A DNA stretch of 64,000 nt from Bacteroidota bacterium (GTDB lineage Bacteria > Bacteroidota > Bacteroidia > Cytophagales > Cyclobacteriaceae), in contig VGMW01000002.1 of the NCBI GenBank assembly GCA_016866235.1, positions 248,001-312,000 on the forward strand, read 5' to 3'. The notes under the pieces are model-generated. The model ran no database searches. It had not been told where the DNA came from and was given only the letters and a program-made list of their open reading frames with translations. The translations under genes were made by a program, and so were the position numbers. Positions 44,880-54,562 of this stretch are shown piece by piece (positions within the stretch are counted from its first letter, which is position 1; each line of letters starts with the position of its first letter).

Positions 44880-46142
44880 TTGACATTTAACGAATTCAAT
44901 TTTAATCCCAGGCTTCAGGAGGGACTTGATGCCATGGGTTTCAGTCGTCCGACGCCCATTCAGGAAATGTCCATTCCGGTTATTCTGGCTGGAAATGATG
45001 TAATCGCTTGCGCGCAAACCGGTACCGGAAAAACTGCTGCGTACCTGCTGCCGGTAATCGATAAGATGACGCGAACCGATCACCGACACCTCGATACCCT
45101 TATTATTGTGCCGACGCGTGAGCTTGCGCAACAAATCGATCAACAGGTTGAAGGACTGGGGTATTTCACCGGTGTAGGTTCAATTTCGGTTTATGGAGGA
45201 GGAGATGGGGCGGCGTGGGATCAGCAACGCAAAGCGTTGGAGCAGGGCACGGATATCATTATTGCAACACCCGGAAGATTGATTGCCATGCTTCAGACTG
45301 GCACCATCAATCTTTCAAAACTGAATCATCTTATTCTTGATGAGGCAGACAGAATGTTGGATATGGGATTTTATGAAGACATTCTGCGCATCATCGCTCA
45401 TCTTCCTGCCAGCCGACAGACATTGCTGTTTTCAGCCACCATGCCACCAAAAATCAGACAGTTGGCAGGTCGCATTTTGCGCAACCCGAAGGAAATCACC
45501 ATTGCGATTGCCAAACCTGCAGAGGGCATCCGACAGGAGGTTTATATCTGCTACGATCGTCAGAAGTCTTTGCTTTTGGATCACATCCTGAATACTGTGC
45601 CTTGGAAAAGTGTGATCATCTTTTCTTCGACCAAGGAAATGGTCAAGAAGTTGTATCAACAATTGAAGCGGGGACCAATCGAAATCCGTTCATTTCATTC
45701 AGACTTGGAGCAACAGGAGCGTGAGGAAATCATGCGTGCATTTCGAAACCGTCAGATTCAAATTTTGATTGGCACCGATGTGTTGTCGCGTGGAATTGAT
45801 GTGGAGGGAATCAGTTTGGTGGTGAATTGGGACGTGCCGCCCGATCCTGAAGATTACGTTCACCGCGTAGGCCGAACCGCAAGAGCTGAAACTACCGGCA
45901 CCGCAATTACGCTGGTAAATGAGGCTGACCAACGCAGGTTTGCTCAGATTGAATCTTTGATAGGGACTCAAATTCAGCGTATGGAATTGCCGCAAGGAGC
46001 GGGAGAAGGACCACAGTTCAATCCTGAAGCCAATCGACCATCTTCAAAAGGCGGTAGCGGTAGGAAGGACGGTCACCGAAGGCCTGGTCCATCGAACCAA
46101 AAGAAAAGAGGATTCGGTCCACCGCGCGGAAAGAAATTCTGA
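44880..46142 (+). CDS. DEAD-box RNA helicase (RhlE-like)
   Basis: A 420-residue DEAD-box helicase. Motifs in order: Q motif GFSRPTPIQ28, motif I AQTGTGKT (45-52), PTRELA, DEAD in LILDEADRML, SAT in LLFSATMPP, and VI in HRVGRTARAE. The C-terminal ~40 residues are Gly/Lys/Arg-rich, typical of RhlE-like enzymes that act on rRNA or mRNA. The TTG at 44880 is chosen because the Phe upstream of the Q motif must be retained; the only ATG (residue 19) would remove it. It ends in a short palindrome with the convergent gene. Confidence 0.93.
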   Translation: MTFNEFNFNPRLQEGLDAMGFSRPTPIQEMSIPVILAGNDVIACAQTGTGKTAAYLLPVIDKMTRTDHRHLDTLIIVPTRELAQQIDQQVEGLGYFTGVGSISVYGGGDGAAWDQQRKALEQGTDIIIATPGRLIAMLQTGTINLSKLNHLILDEADRMLDMGFYEDILRIIAHLPASRQTLLFSATMPPKIRQLAGRILRNPKEITIAIAKPAEGIRQEVYICYDRQKSLLLDHILNTVPWKSVIIFSSTKEMVKKLYQQLKRGPIEIRSFHSDLEQQEREEIMRAFRNRQIQILIGTDVLSRGIDVEGISLVVNWDVPPDPEDYVHRVGRTARAETTGTAITLVNEADQRRFAQIESLIGTQIQRMELPQGAGEGPQFNPEANRPSSKGGSGRKDGHRRPGPSNQKKRGFGPPRGKKF

Positions 46143-46154
46143 ATTAATCAGAAT
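46136..46154. other. Palindrome across two convergent stop codons
   Basis: ATTCTGA-ATTAA-TCAGAAT: a 7-bp inverted repeat whose arms contain the stop codons of the helicase (+) and the DUF2723 gene (-). There is no T-run, so terminator function is weak at best. Confidence 0.35.
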
Positions 46155-49117
46155 TCACTTCCTGGGGCTTGTGTCTGGGCTTCAAGAATTTTAATGATGT
46201 CTTCGTAAGCGGCCTCGTATTTTTTGGCCAAATCATCTTCACCGTACCGATAGAGTATATTCTGAAGTTCGTTCAGCAGGTACATGTTTCGACGGTTCTC
46301 GTCTGCGTATGCTTCTCCATTCAGTGTAAAGTATCGCGTAATTTCAACTGCACGATCTCCAACAATTTTTGCAATCTCTGTGGCCTTTTCTTTTTCGCCG
46401 AGACGGTATAAAAGCTCAATGCTGCCTTGGGAATTGCCTACGCCAACCGTCAGGTGATCGAACCGAACACCTTTGTCCGGCATTCTTTCCAGCGAGAACA
46501 ACATGGCCTGTCTGGCCTTATCCAATTTTCCTTCATCGATTAACGCGCCAACCAAATCATTAAAGCTGCTGCGGTGGTTTTGAACAAAACCTTTATAGTC
46601 GGTGTTGTAGTAAGGTTTGTCGCTGTCCAGTCCACGGTAGGCATACTTGTTGACCATGTTATCGAACGCCACCTCTGTATTCACCAACTCCTTACCCGGA
46701 TTTGGATTTTTAATCGGCAAAATTCTAAAAGCGTTTCCTTCCTGCACCAGGTACGGTGCAAGGTCGAATCTAACCTGCGATAGTGAGGTGTAGTTCAGAT
46801 AAATTGGTCTTTTCCAATCAGAGGTTGCCAATACGTCGAGGATGGCGAGGTCCTTCTTTTCCAATGCGCCACCCTTTACTTTGAACTCCATTTTATCAAC
46901 CACGAGGTCTTCCATTCCGGCGGGTATGATGCCGCTGGCCAATACTGCTTCACGGTCTACATTCAGGGTAAGTACTTTTGAAGGAACGATGTTGGTTCCC
47001 TCCATTTCCAGCTGGTTGCCTGATTTTAGCAGGGACAAAAATTCTTTCAGATCGAACGAATCGATTTTAAGGTTCGGATACCTTAAATAATCATTGGGCC
47101 CTCCTTGACGATAGTCTTCAAGACTCAACGTGTAGGGCAATGGCTCAGATTCATAAAACTTTTGCATGGATTGCTCGATGTACCAATCGGTGTTGTAATA
47201 GCTCAACACAAGTACCCTTACATCGGTTCTGACGTTTTCAACTTCCTGTGCGTACCACAACGGGAATGTGTCGTTGTCGCCGCCGGTAAACAGCACTGCA
47301 TTGGGGGCGCAGCTGTTCAGATAATTTTTAGCAGAGTCCACAGAAAAGAATCTTCCAGAGCGATCGTGGTCGTCCCAACCTTGCTCGGCCATGATGATCG
47401 GTGCAGGTAAGCACAGAAGCGTCGCTACCAGAGCCGAGAATCGGTGATTTCCGATGAATTTGCCAAGCATGCCAGCGATGCCTATGACTGCAAATCCAAT
47501 CCAGAAACAGAAAGCATAATATGATCCTGCGTAGATATAGTCACGCTCCCGTGGTTCCGAAGGGGGTGAATTCAGGTAGACCACGATGGCAACGCCCAGC
47601 ATTACGAAAAGAAGGGCGACCACCCCAAAATTTTTCGAGTCTTTAACAGCTTGGAAATACATGCCCAGCAATCCAAGGAAAAATGGAATCATGAACAGGT
47701 TGTTGCGTCCACGGTTCTCGCTCAAGAGCGATGGGATCAGTTTGTTGTATTCGGAAGGACGCAGCCAGTCTGCGCCCTGATCATCGCTTTCGCGACCTGC
47801 AAAATTCCACATGAAGTAACGACCATACATGGTGCCAATCTGATGACCAAACATGTATGCAATGTTTTGACTAAAGGTTGGTTTTTCACCCTCCTTCAAT
47901 CCCATGATTTCCCGATAGGTATTCGTGTGGTCGCTGTTCCACATTCGGGGGAGCAGGTGATTTTCGTCGTAGATGTACTCGATTTGTTTGTCCGCTTTCT
48001 CGTACTTGTCCTTACCCTTTTTGTAATTGAAAGACCCTTCCTTGAAATCAATTAACTGTGAAGTAAAGTATGGCCCAAACAATAAGGGTCTGCTGCCGTA
48101 TTGTTCTCTCTTCAGGTATCGAACAAAAGACATCACATCTTTCGGTGCATTTTCATTGATGGGCGTATTGTAGTTCGAGCGTATGATTACTGTTGCGTAG
48201 CTGCCATAGCCAATCAGGATGAAGGCGGCAGAGATTAGAAACGTATTCAGAATAGGCTTTTTGTTTTGCTGTGAGTACCGAATGCCACCGACCAATACAG
48301 CAACAATCAGCAACAGGAAAACGAGTGCACCCGAACCAAAAAACATTCCAAGGTTGTTGACGAAGAATAATTCAAAGGATCCGGCCAATCCTGGAAGGCC
48401 AGGCACCAGTATTTCAGAGATCAGCACCACCAACATACCACCCAATACCAGTGTGGTGAGAATTCCAATGAAGGTGGGCTTCTGGTATTTTTTGAAATAG
48501 TAAATCAGTGCCAGTGCAGGAATGGTCACCAGGTTAAGCATGTGCACGCCAATAGACAATCCCATCATGTAAAAAATGAGAATAAGCCAGCGGTTGGCGC
48601 GAGCCTCATCTTCGATGGTATCCCATTTTAAAATGGCCCAAACCACAAAGGCTGTAAAAAATGAGGACATGGCATATACTTCAGCTTCAACAGCTGAAAA
48701 CCAAAAGGAATCTGAAAAGGTGTAAGCCAAAGCACCAACGGTTCCGGCACCCATCAGCGACCACGTCATTTCAGATGAAACTTCGCTATCACGGTGCACG
48801 CCCATCATTTTTCTTCCAAAGAGAACGATGGACCAGAATAAGAAAAGAATGGTGAAGGCACTGCTCAATGCGCTGAGCATGTTAATCCAATAAGCCACTT
48901 GCGTCACATCCCCAAGTGCGAGAAACGAAAACATTCGTCCAAGCAACAAAAAGAAAGGCGCGCCGGGTGGATGCGGCACCATGAGTTTGAAGGAAACGGC
49001 AATGAACTCACCGCAGTCCCAGTAACTGCCGGTTTGTTCCAGTGTAAGAATGTAGGTGATCAGCGAAATCGCGAATACCGACCAACCTGTGATGTTGTTT
49101 ATTTTTTTGAAGTCCAT
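46148..49117 (-). CDS. DUF2723 family membrane protein
   Basis: A 989-residue protein with an N-terminal membrane region of about 11 helices (to about residue 570) and a C-terminal soluble part with TPR-like character. The N-terminal stretch SYWDCGEFIAVSFKLMVPHP is followed by GAPFFLLLGRMFS, the DUF2723 hallmark, and resembles GT-C glycosyltransferases such as protein O-mannosyltransferases. In Bacteroidota, members of this family have been linked to protein O-glycosylation, but the substrate here is not evident. A 70-base gap separates it from the upstream membrane gene. Confidence 0.88.
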   Translation of the reverse strand: MDFKKINNITGWSVFAISLITYILTLEQTGSYWDCGEFIAVSFKLMVPHPPGAPFFLLLGRMFSFLALGDVTQVAYWINMLSALSSAFTILFLFWSIVLFGRKMMGVHRDSEVSSEMTWSLMGAGTVGALAYTFSDSFWFSAVEAEVYAMSSFFTAFVVWAILKWDTIEDEARANRWLILIFYMMGLSIGVHMLNLVTIPALALIYYFKKYQKPTFIGILTTLVLGGMLVVLISEILVPGLPGLAGSFELFFVNNLGMFFGSGALVFLLLIVAVLVGGIRYSQQNKKPILNTFLISAAFILIGYGSYATVIIRSNYNTPINENAPKDVMSFVRYLKREQYGSRPLLFGPYFTSQLIDFKEGSFNYKKGKDKYEKADKQIEYIYDENHLLPRMWNSDHTNTYREIMGLKEGEKPTFSQNIAYMFGHQIGTMYGRYFMWNFAGRESDDQGADWLRPSEYNKLIPSLLSENRGRNNLFMIPFFLGLLGMYFQAVKDSKNFGVVALLFVMLGVAIVVYLNSPPSEPRERDYIYAGSYYAFCFWIGFAVIGIAGMLGKFIGNHRFSALVATLLCLPAPIIMAEQGWDDHDRSGRFFSVDSAKNYLNSCAPNAVLFTGGDNDTFPLWYAQEVENVRTDVRVLVLSYYNTDWYIEQSMQKFYESEPLPYTLSLEDYRQGGPNDYLRYPNLKIDSFDLKEFLSLLKSGNQLEMEGTNIVPSKVLTLNVDREAVLASGIIPAGMEDLVVDKMEFKVKGGALEKKDLAILDVLATSDWKRPIYLNYTSLSQVRFDLAPYLVQEGNAFRILPIKNPNPGKELVNTEVAFDNMVNKYAYRGLDSDKPYYNTDYKGFVQNHRSSFNDLVGALIDEGKLDKARQAMLFSLERMPDKGVRFDHLTVGVGNSQGSIELLYRLGEKEKATEIAKIVGDRAVEITRYFTLNGEAYADENRRNMYLLNELQNILYRYGEDDLAKKYEAAYEDIIKILEAQTQAPGSEF

Positions 49118-49187
49118 GCTTTGAATGCGCCTGAAATAGGGTGAAAGACAAGGTGCGAAAATAGTGATTTTCCGGGCTGTGGCAGGC

Positions 49188-49889
49188 TCACCGGTAAACG
49201 ATCATCCAGAATACCAGCCAAACCATTAGGATGGGTAGGTAGGTAATGAGCAGGACCCTAAACATATCCTTTTGGGCACGTCCGGTGATTAATGTAAGAG
49301 AGGATGCCAGTGAATAGATGTAGAGGATTTCGAACAGGTTAATCGACTTCAATGGGTACCGAAACTGCTCAGGTAGGGTGTCTGGATTAAACAACCCTAC
49401 AGCAGACAGTGGATAAAAGTTCTGTATTCGGTAAAAATCCGGATCGGTTTCAATCGCCATGAAGTATACAATCTTCACCAATTCGGGTAATAAGCAAACC
49501 ACCTCCGATGCGGTCACAGCCCTCCAGCATTGCTCGAAGGTTACCCTGTACCCCATCGTAAAACAACCAACCCATACGACAAATCCAACGACCAAAAACT
49601 TCCAGGCGTACACCATTGGTATGGAGAGGTACTGAAAAATACTTCTGAGTCTTAACCACGACCCTTCTGGTCTATCGGCCATAAATTCAAAAGCTGCGGT
49701 CTCATCTTCTATGAAGGATTTCTTTACAAAGAGCACCAGTAGCGCAAACAGGCATACCACTAAAAAGCTGGTGCGCTTTTTGGATCCAATAAGCTGTTCT
49801 AAAAAGATCAAGGTTTTTGAAGTTGTTGGCGATTCAAATTTGATCTGATTGGGTGGATTTTGAATCCCTTTCAGATGAAAATCGTTCAA
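49188..49889 (-). CDS. Unknown multi-pass membrane protein
   Basis: A 233-residue protein with about five hydrophobic segments (about 43-58, 95-110, 130-148, 190-205, 212-232). I do not recognise the family with confidence; it resembles Yip1-like proteins in layout only. It is upstream of the DUF2723 gene on the same strand and divergent from the TPR gene, with 50 bases between. Confidence 0.6.
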   Translation of the reverse strand: MNDFHLKGIQNPPNQIKFESPTTSKTLIFLEQLIGSKKRTSFLVVCLFALLVLFVKKSFIEDETAAFEFMADRPEGSWLRLRSIFQYLSIPMVYAWKFLVVGFVVWVGCFTMGYRVTFEQCWRAVTASEVVCLLPELVKIVYFMAIETDPDFYRIQNFYPLSAVGLFNPDTLPEQFRYPLKSINLFEILYIYSLASSLTLITGRAQKDMFRVLLITYLPILMVWLVFWMIVYR

Positions 49890-49939
49890 GTTTCGGCAAT
49901 ACGTTGAAACTTGAATAATTTCGGGCCCTTTTTAATTCA

Positions 49940-51124
49940 ATGAGAAAGTTTCTGATCATACTAATGATGGCCATGGGCATGGTGGCACAGGCGCAGAAGG
50001 TCAGAAAGGACACGACCATTATCCTTATTTCGAGTATACAGGTGCAGCTGGAGACGACAGAAGCACTCGATCACATGTATAATTTTCGCTTCGCTGAAGC
50101 TGAGAAGCAATTCCGTTGGTTGAAGCAAAAGTATCCATGGCATCCGATCTCTTATTTTTTAATGGGACTTAGTACATGGTGGCAGATCATGCCTGATCTG
50201 AGTAATAAAAGTTTTGATGAACGTTTTCTGGCATATATGGACTCATCCATAACAGTTGCAGAACGATTGCGTCGAAGGCCGGAGTATAAAATTGAGGCTG
50301 CATTTTTTCTGGCGGCCGCCAACGGGTTTAAAGGTCGATTGTATTCAGACGAGGAGCGCGCCAACTGGATCAAAGCAGCAGCCGTTGGAAAGTCTGCATT
50401 GGATTACCTTGATGAATGCAGGGAAATGAATTATCTGAGTCCGGAGTTGTTGTTCGGTGATGCCTTGTATAATTATTTCTCGGTCTGGGTTCCTGAAAAT
50501 TATCCGTCGCTTCGTCCGATTTTATGGTTTTTCCGAAAGGGAAATAAAGCGCTGGGGTTACAACAGCTCAGAGAAGTTTCGTTCAATGCCTTCTACACGA
50601 GGATTGAAGCCATGGTTTGGCTGATGAGAATCCTCAATGGTTATGAGAATGATCCGAAGGAGGCTTTTCGAATTGCTCAATACCTTTATCAGACTTTTCC
50701 GGGCAACCCCTATTTCCACCGCTATTATGTCAGAATGCTGTATGCACGCGGTATGTATCCGCAACTTGAGCAGGAGGCCGGTATCATTCTTCAGCGCATC
50801 GACAGTGGAAGATTAGGTTACGAAGCAACGAGTGGCAGATATGCATCGTTTTTTTTAGGACAGATTCAGGAGACCAGAAAGAATCTGAATGAAGCTAAAA
50901 AGTATTACGAGCAGTGTTTGAGGTTTTCAGAGAAAAATGGAGCCACCTCGTCGGGTTATTATTTGTACAGTTTAATTGCCTTGGGGGAAATCAGTCAGAA
51001 ACAAGGAAGGAAGGCGGAGGCAAAAAAATATTTTAGCGAAGTCCGAAAGCGTGCTTCACGTAAAGACGAAGCCTATAAAGACGCGAAGCGTCGATTAAAA
51101 AGTCTTGAAAAAGGTGACCGTTAA
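49940..51124 (+). CDS. Secreted TPR-repeat protein
   Basis: A 394-residue protein with an N-terminal signal peptide (residues 1-19, ending in Ala-Gln) and helical repeats of TPR type, clearest at about residues 300-385 (NEAKKYYEQCLRFSEKN and later KQGRKAEAKKYFSEVRKR). It probably acts in the periplasm as a binding scaffold. No enzymatic domain is visible. The divergent neighbour is the unknown membrane protein. Confidence 0.75.
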   Translation: MRKFLIILMMAMGMVAQAQKVRKDTTIILISSIQVQLETTEALDHMYNFRFAEAEKQFRWLKQKYPWHPISYFLMGLSTWWQIMPDLSNKSFDERFLAYMDSSITVAERLRRRPEYKIEAAFFLAAANGFKGRLYSDEERANWIKAAAVGKSALDYLDECREMNYLSPELLFGDALYNYFSVWVPENYPSLRPILWFFRKGNKALGLQQLREVSFNAFYTRIEAMVWLMRILNGYENDPKEAFRIAQYLYQTFPGNPYFHRYYVRMLYARGMYPQLEQEAGIILQRIDSGRLGYEATSGRYASFFLGQIQETRKNLNEAKKYYEQCLRFSEKNGATSSGYYLYSLIALGEISQKQGRKAEAKKYFSEVRKRASRKDEAYKDAKRRLKSLEKGDR

Positions 51125-51147
51125 CCATACCTGCTGGTGGTCATTAA

Positions 51148-51174
51148 TTGTTCAGTACGGATTTACTACTTTAG
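51148..51174 (+). promoter_or_regulatory. Predicted promoter of the PRTase gene
   Basis: TTG (51148-51150), a 16-base spacer and TACTTTAG (51167-51174) lie 21 bases before ATG 51196. Same pattern as upstream of the aminotransferase at 36607-36633. Confidence 0.45.
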
Positions 51175-51195
51175 TGCTCTTCTGAAAGAAAAAAC

Positions 51196-51702
51196 ATGGC
51201 AGAGCAGGACCGCACCCTCATTCTGGAAGATACAGTAATCAAGAGCAAGATCAATCGAATGGCATTCGAGATCTATGAAAACAACCTTGAAGAAAAAATT
51301 TTGTTCCTGGCCGGTATCGATGGACAGGGTTACGCCCTGGCCAAACTACTTGCAGCACAACTCCGGAAAATCTCACCTATGGAGATCGTACTCCTTAAGG
51401 TTTTCATCGATAAACGTACGCCGGAAAAAAGTGAAGTAAAGGTTGATGCTTCGCTGGATGAATTAAATAAAAAGGTTATCGTTCTGGTTGACGATGTGTT
51501 GAACACAGGGAAGGTTATGACTTATTCTATGAAACCATTTCTTTCCGTTGCGGTGAAAAAACTTGAGCTGGCGGTATTGGTAAACCGAAGTCATCTGCAA
51601 TTTCCTGTTCACCCCCGCTACACCGGCTATGCGTTGTCAACAACCCTGAGCGAACACATTGAAGTGATTCTGGACAAATCTTCTGCCGTTTATCTACACT
51701 AG
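51196..51702 (+). CDS. PyrR-like phosphoribosyltransferase
   Basis: A 168-residue type I PRTase. The PRPP-binding loop is VIVLVDDVLNTGKVM near residue 97, and the C-terminal part LAVLVNRSHLQFPVHPRYTG is like the PyrR region that contacts the base. PyrR proteins are either uracil PRTases or RNA-binding attenuators of pyr genes. The Bacteroidota homologue is not experimentally defined as far as I know. Its neighbours are a TPR gene and icd, not pyr genes. Confidence 0.85.
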   Translation: MAEQDRTLILEDTVIKSKINRMAFEIYENNLEEKILFLAGIDGQGYALAKLLAAQLRKISPMEIVLLKVFIDKRTPEKSEVKVDASLDELNKKVIVLVDDVLNTGKVMTYSMKPFLSVAVKKLELAVLVNRSHLQFPVHPRYTGYALSTTLSEHIEVILDKSSAVYLH

Positions 51703-51780
51703 CGGCTGGTTGCTAATTTTCTTCAGAATTTTTCCTCAAACTTTCTAAATTGCACGGGTTTAAAAATCATCTCTAATTCC

Positions 51781-53007
51781 ATGAGCAATCAGAAAATCAC
51801 CATTCAAAACGGAAAACTTAATGTTCCTGAAAATCCCACCATTCCATATATAGAAGGCGATGGAACAGGCGTAGACATTTGGCCTGCATCCCAATATGTA
51901 ATGGATGCTGCGGTTGAAAAAGCATACGCCGGCAAAAGAAAAATCAACTGGTTAGAGGTGATGGCCGGTGAAAAGTCTTTTAATCAGACAGGCAGCTGGA
52001 TGCCTGAGGAGACGATGACGGCTTTCAAAGAATATCTTGTTGGTATAAAAGGGCCTCTGTCCACCCCGGTCGGTGGAGGTATTCGTTCTTTGAACGTGGC
52101 GCTCCGACAGGATCTCGACTTATATGCTTGTGTTCGTCCGGTTCGGTGGTTTAAGGGCGTGCCTTCTCCTGTAAAGGAACCGCACAAAACCGACATGTGC
52201 ATTTTCAGGGAGAATACGGAAGATATCTATGCAGGTATTGAATTTCAGGCAGGCTCTGAGGATGTCAAAAAATTCCTCTCCATGTTCGGTGAAACATGGC
52301 CAAAACTTTATAAAAAAATACGTTTCCCGGAGACTTCAGGGATAGGCATCAAGCCTGTATCCAAGGAGGGCACGGAAAGATTGGTTAGGGCTGCAATTAA
52401 ATACGCGATCGACCATAAGAAACCCAACGTCACATTGGTTCACAAGGGCAACATCATGAAGTTCACGGAAGGTGGCTTCAGAGATTGGGGATATGCTCTT
52501 GCCAAGAGTGAATTTGGTGCAAAAGACCTTGATGGTGGTCCATGGCAGGTTATTGAGAAAGATGGTCATAAGATTATCGTAAAAGATGCGATTGCAGATG
52601 CATTCCTTCAACAGATTCTTCTTCGTCCGGATGAATATTCTGTGGTTGCAACGCTGAACCTTAACGGCGATTATATTTCCGATGCACTCGCCGCCATTGT
52701 CGGCGGAATCGGGATTGCACCGGGCGGAAACATTAACTATGTAACCGGTCATGCCATTTTTGAAGCCACACACGGCACGGCACCTAAATATGCTGGTCAG
52801 GATAAGGTAAATCCTGGCTCAGTAATTCTCAGCGGTGTGATGATGTTGGAGTACATGGGCTGGCTTGAGGCCGCTGAACTAATTTATAAAGGCCTGGAGG
52901 CGGCGATCTCTACTAAAAAAGTGACGTATGATTTCCATCGGTTGATGGAAGGTGCCACCATGCTTAAGTGCTCTGAATTTGGAAAAGAAATTGTGAAAAA
53001 CATGTGA
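51781..53007 (+). CDS. icd: NADP-dependent isocitrate dehydrogenase
   Basis: A 408-residue homodimeric IDH of the E. coli type. It contains [20 protein letters not shown] (with the serine that is phosphorylated in E. coli), [14 protein letters not shown], the metal site around [10 protein letters not shown] and [20 protein letters not shown], where Lys-Tyr fits NADP preference. It converts isocitrate to 2-oxoglutarate in the TCA cycle. A strong terminator follows. Confidence 0.96.
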   Translation: MSNQKITIQNGKLNVPENPTIPYIEGDGTGVDIWPASQYVMDAAVEKAYAGKRKINWLEVMAGEKSFNQTGSWMPEETMTAFKEYLVGIKGPLSTPVGGGIRSLNVALRQDLDLYACVRPVRWFKGVPSPVKEPHKTDMCIFRENTEDIYAGIEFQAGSEDVKKFLSMFGETWPKLYKKIRFPETSGIGIKPVSKEGTERLVRAAIKYAIDHKKPNVTLVHKGNIMKFTEGGFRDWGYALAKSEFGAKDLDGGPWQVIEKDGHKIIVKDAIADAFLQQILLRPDEYSVVATLNLNGDYISDALAAIVGGIGIAPGGNINYVTGHAIFEATHGTAPKYAGQDKVNPGSVILSGVMMLEYMGWLEAAELIYKGLEAAISTKKVTYDFHRLMEGATMLKCSEFGKEIVKNM

Positions 53008-53030
53008 CAGGCATAAGCCTGATCAATACG

Positions 53031-53064
53031 ATGCCTGCCGCTATATTCGGCAGGCATTATTTTT
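53031..53064 (+). terminator. Terminator after icd
   Basis: A perfect 10-bp stem ATGCCTGCCG/CGGCAGGCAT with a 7-base loop is followed by TATTTTT. The T-run with the following base also reads TATTTTTG, a -7 box match for the next gene, so promoter and terminator may overlap here. Confidence 0.85.
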
Positions 53065-53080
53065 GGATCGAATTTAGACT

Positions 53081-53878
53081 ATGAAAATTGCTTACGTCTC
53101 CTTGTTGCCAGTTCTTTTTGTCTGGGTTGTATCCTGCAGTTCAGCCAATAAAGAGAAGCCTGAACTTTCCCCCATCGGATATTCGGTGCACAGCACGCTT
53201 CCGCACGACATCAGCTCATTCACTCAAGGGCTGGTGGTTCACAATGGCGAGTTGTATGAGAGCACCGGACAGGAAGGGTCATCGTGGGTTGGCGTGATTG
53301 ATGTTTCAACTGGAAAAGCAACCAGGAAAACATCCCTCGACGCACAGTTTTTTGGTGAAGGCATCACCATCCTCAATGGTAAAATTTATCAGCTCACCTG
53401 GAAAAACAAGACTGGATTTATTTACAATCTGGCGACACTTCAAAAGTCAGGGTCCTTTTCATATCAGACAGAAGGTTGGGGAATTACGCACAATGGAAAA
53501 GATTTGATCATGAGCGACGGTACGAGCCGTTTGTATTTTTTAGATACCCTTTCTTTTTCGGTGAAAAGCACGCTGGAGGTGAAAGAAGGAACGATGCCGG
53601 TGCAATACCTCAACGAGCTTGAGTGGATCAACGGTTTTATTTATGCCAACCTCTGGCAAACCAATCGCATTGTTAAAATAAATCCCGACGATGGACAGGT
53701 GGTAGGGTACATGGATCTTTCCTTGATTGCCGATCAGGCCCTCAGCCGTAATCCTTCTGCAGATGTGCTCAACGGCATTGCGTGGCACACGGGCACAAAC
53801 TCGATGTTGGTGACCGGAAAATATTGGCCAAATATTTTTGTGCTTCGACTGGAGGCTACCGATGCGCCTGCTCAGTGA
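53081..53878 (+). CDS. Glutaminyl-peptide cyclotransferase (glutamine cyclotransferase), lipoprotein
   Basis: A 265-residue beta-propeller enzyme. A lipobox VVSC19 follows a signal peptide, so it is probably a membrane-anchored lipoprotein. The plant/bacterial-type QC pattern is visible: FTQGLVVHNGELYESTGQ, FFGEGITILNGKIYQLTW, YLNELEWINGFIYANLWQ and VLNGIAWHTGTN. It converts N-terminal Gln to pyroglutamate. The 3' end overlaps the convergent SprT-like gene by 23 bases. Confidence 0.9.
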   Translation: MKIAYVSLLPVLFVWVVSCSSANKEKPELSPIGYSVHSTLPHDISSFTQGLVVHNGELYESTGQEGSSWVGVIDVSTGKATRKTSLDAQFFGEGITILNGKIYQLTWKNKTGFIYNLATLQKSGSFSYQTEGWGITHNGKDLIMSDGTSRLYFLDTLSFSVKSTLEVKEGTMPVQYLNELEWINGFIYANLWQTNRIVKINPDDGQVVGYMDLSLIADQALSRNPSADVLNGIAWHTGTNSMLVTGKYWPNIFVLRLEATDAPAQ

Positions 53879-54485
53879 TGTCCTTTTCTACCGATAGGTG
53901 CCCGGGTACCAGGTAATTTTTCCCATCAGAGATTTTAAGACAGAGAATTCTTGATCTCATCTTTTTGATTCGTTGGTAGGTTTTTCCTTGAAGAAAGAAC
54001 CGCTCTCCATCTTGTAACATGGCGACGGGGGTTTTCCCTGTTTCCGCCGGATTGTACCTGCGCAGCACCATCATCAATTCCGGATCGCTGAACGAAGATG
54101 CGGACGGATTTTTAAGATGTTTTAATAAGGAGGGCTTTACATCCTCAGGAAAAATATTTTTTTCAATCAGTGGTAATAGAAAAGTTCTGAAGGCAAGCTT
54201 CCATTCTTTTCCGTGGGCTGCGGTGTTTGGACCATAGACCAGGAAAACTGCGTGGTGACTGAACTCGTGGATAAAGGTTAGCAGAAATTCAAGTGGTGGA
54301 AGGTCTTCGTTGATGGTTATGATGGGTTGCCGCCCGAATGGTTTACAGAAATCACCGGCCTTGGTTGTGCGTGGCCGTGTAACATGAAGTTTAAATGGGT
54401 AATTACCCATAAGCTCCAGGCAGTAGGCGAGTGCCTGATGGGGAATAAATTTCTTCAGGAGTTCTGCCGGTGCGTTTTTGGTCAT
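53856..54485 (-). CDS. SprT-like zinc metalloprotease family protein
   Basis: A 209-residue protein with the SprT fold. The zinc site is H73-E-F-S-H77 in LTFIHEFSHHAVFLVYG, with a third ligand likely H91 in AAHGKEWKLAF. Typical length for the SprT-like domain is met; no C-terminal zinc-ribbon with clear cysteine pairs is visible. In other organisms the family acts on DNA-protein crosslinks. Function here is unproved. Confidence 0.83.
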   Translation of the reverse strand: MTKNAPAELLKKFIPHQALAYCLELMGNYPFKLHVTRPRTTKAGDFCKPFGRQPIITINEDLPPLEFLLTFIHEFSHHAVFLVYGPNTAAHGKEWKLAFRTFLLPLIEKNIFPEDVKPSLLKHLKNPSASSFSDPELMMVLRRYNPAETGKTPVAMLQDGERFFLQGKTYQRIKKMRSRILCLKISDGKNYLVPGHLSVEKDITEQAHR

Positions 54486-54495
54486 GAGCAGGGCA

Positions 54496-54526
54496 TAAAA
54501 AAAGGCCTTAGTTCCCTAAAGCCTTT
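54496..54526 (-). terminator. Terminator after the small lipoprotein gene
   Basis: On the minus strand an 11-base stem with one mismatch (arms 54501-54511 and 54516-54526) is followed by seven T (A-run at 54497-54503 on the plus strand). It lies 37 bases downstream of the lipoprotein stop. Confidence 0.7.
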
Positions 54527-54562
54527 CATTTTCATCCGAAACTTTTGTTCGGAGTGAGTGTC

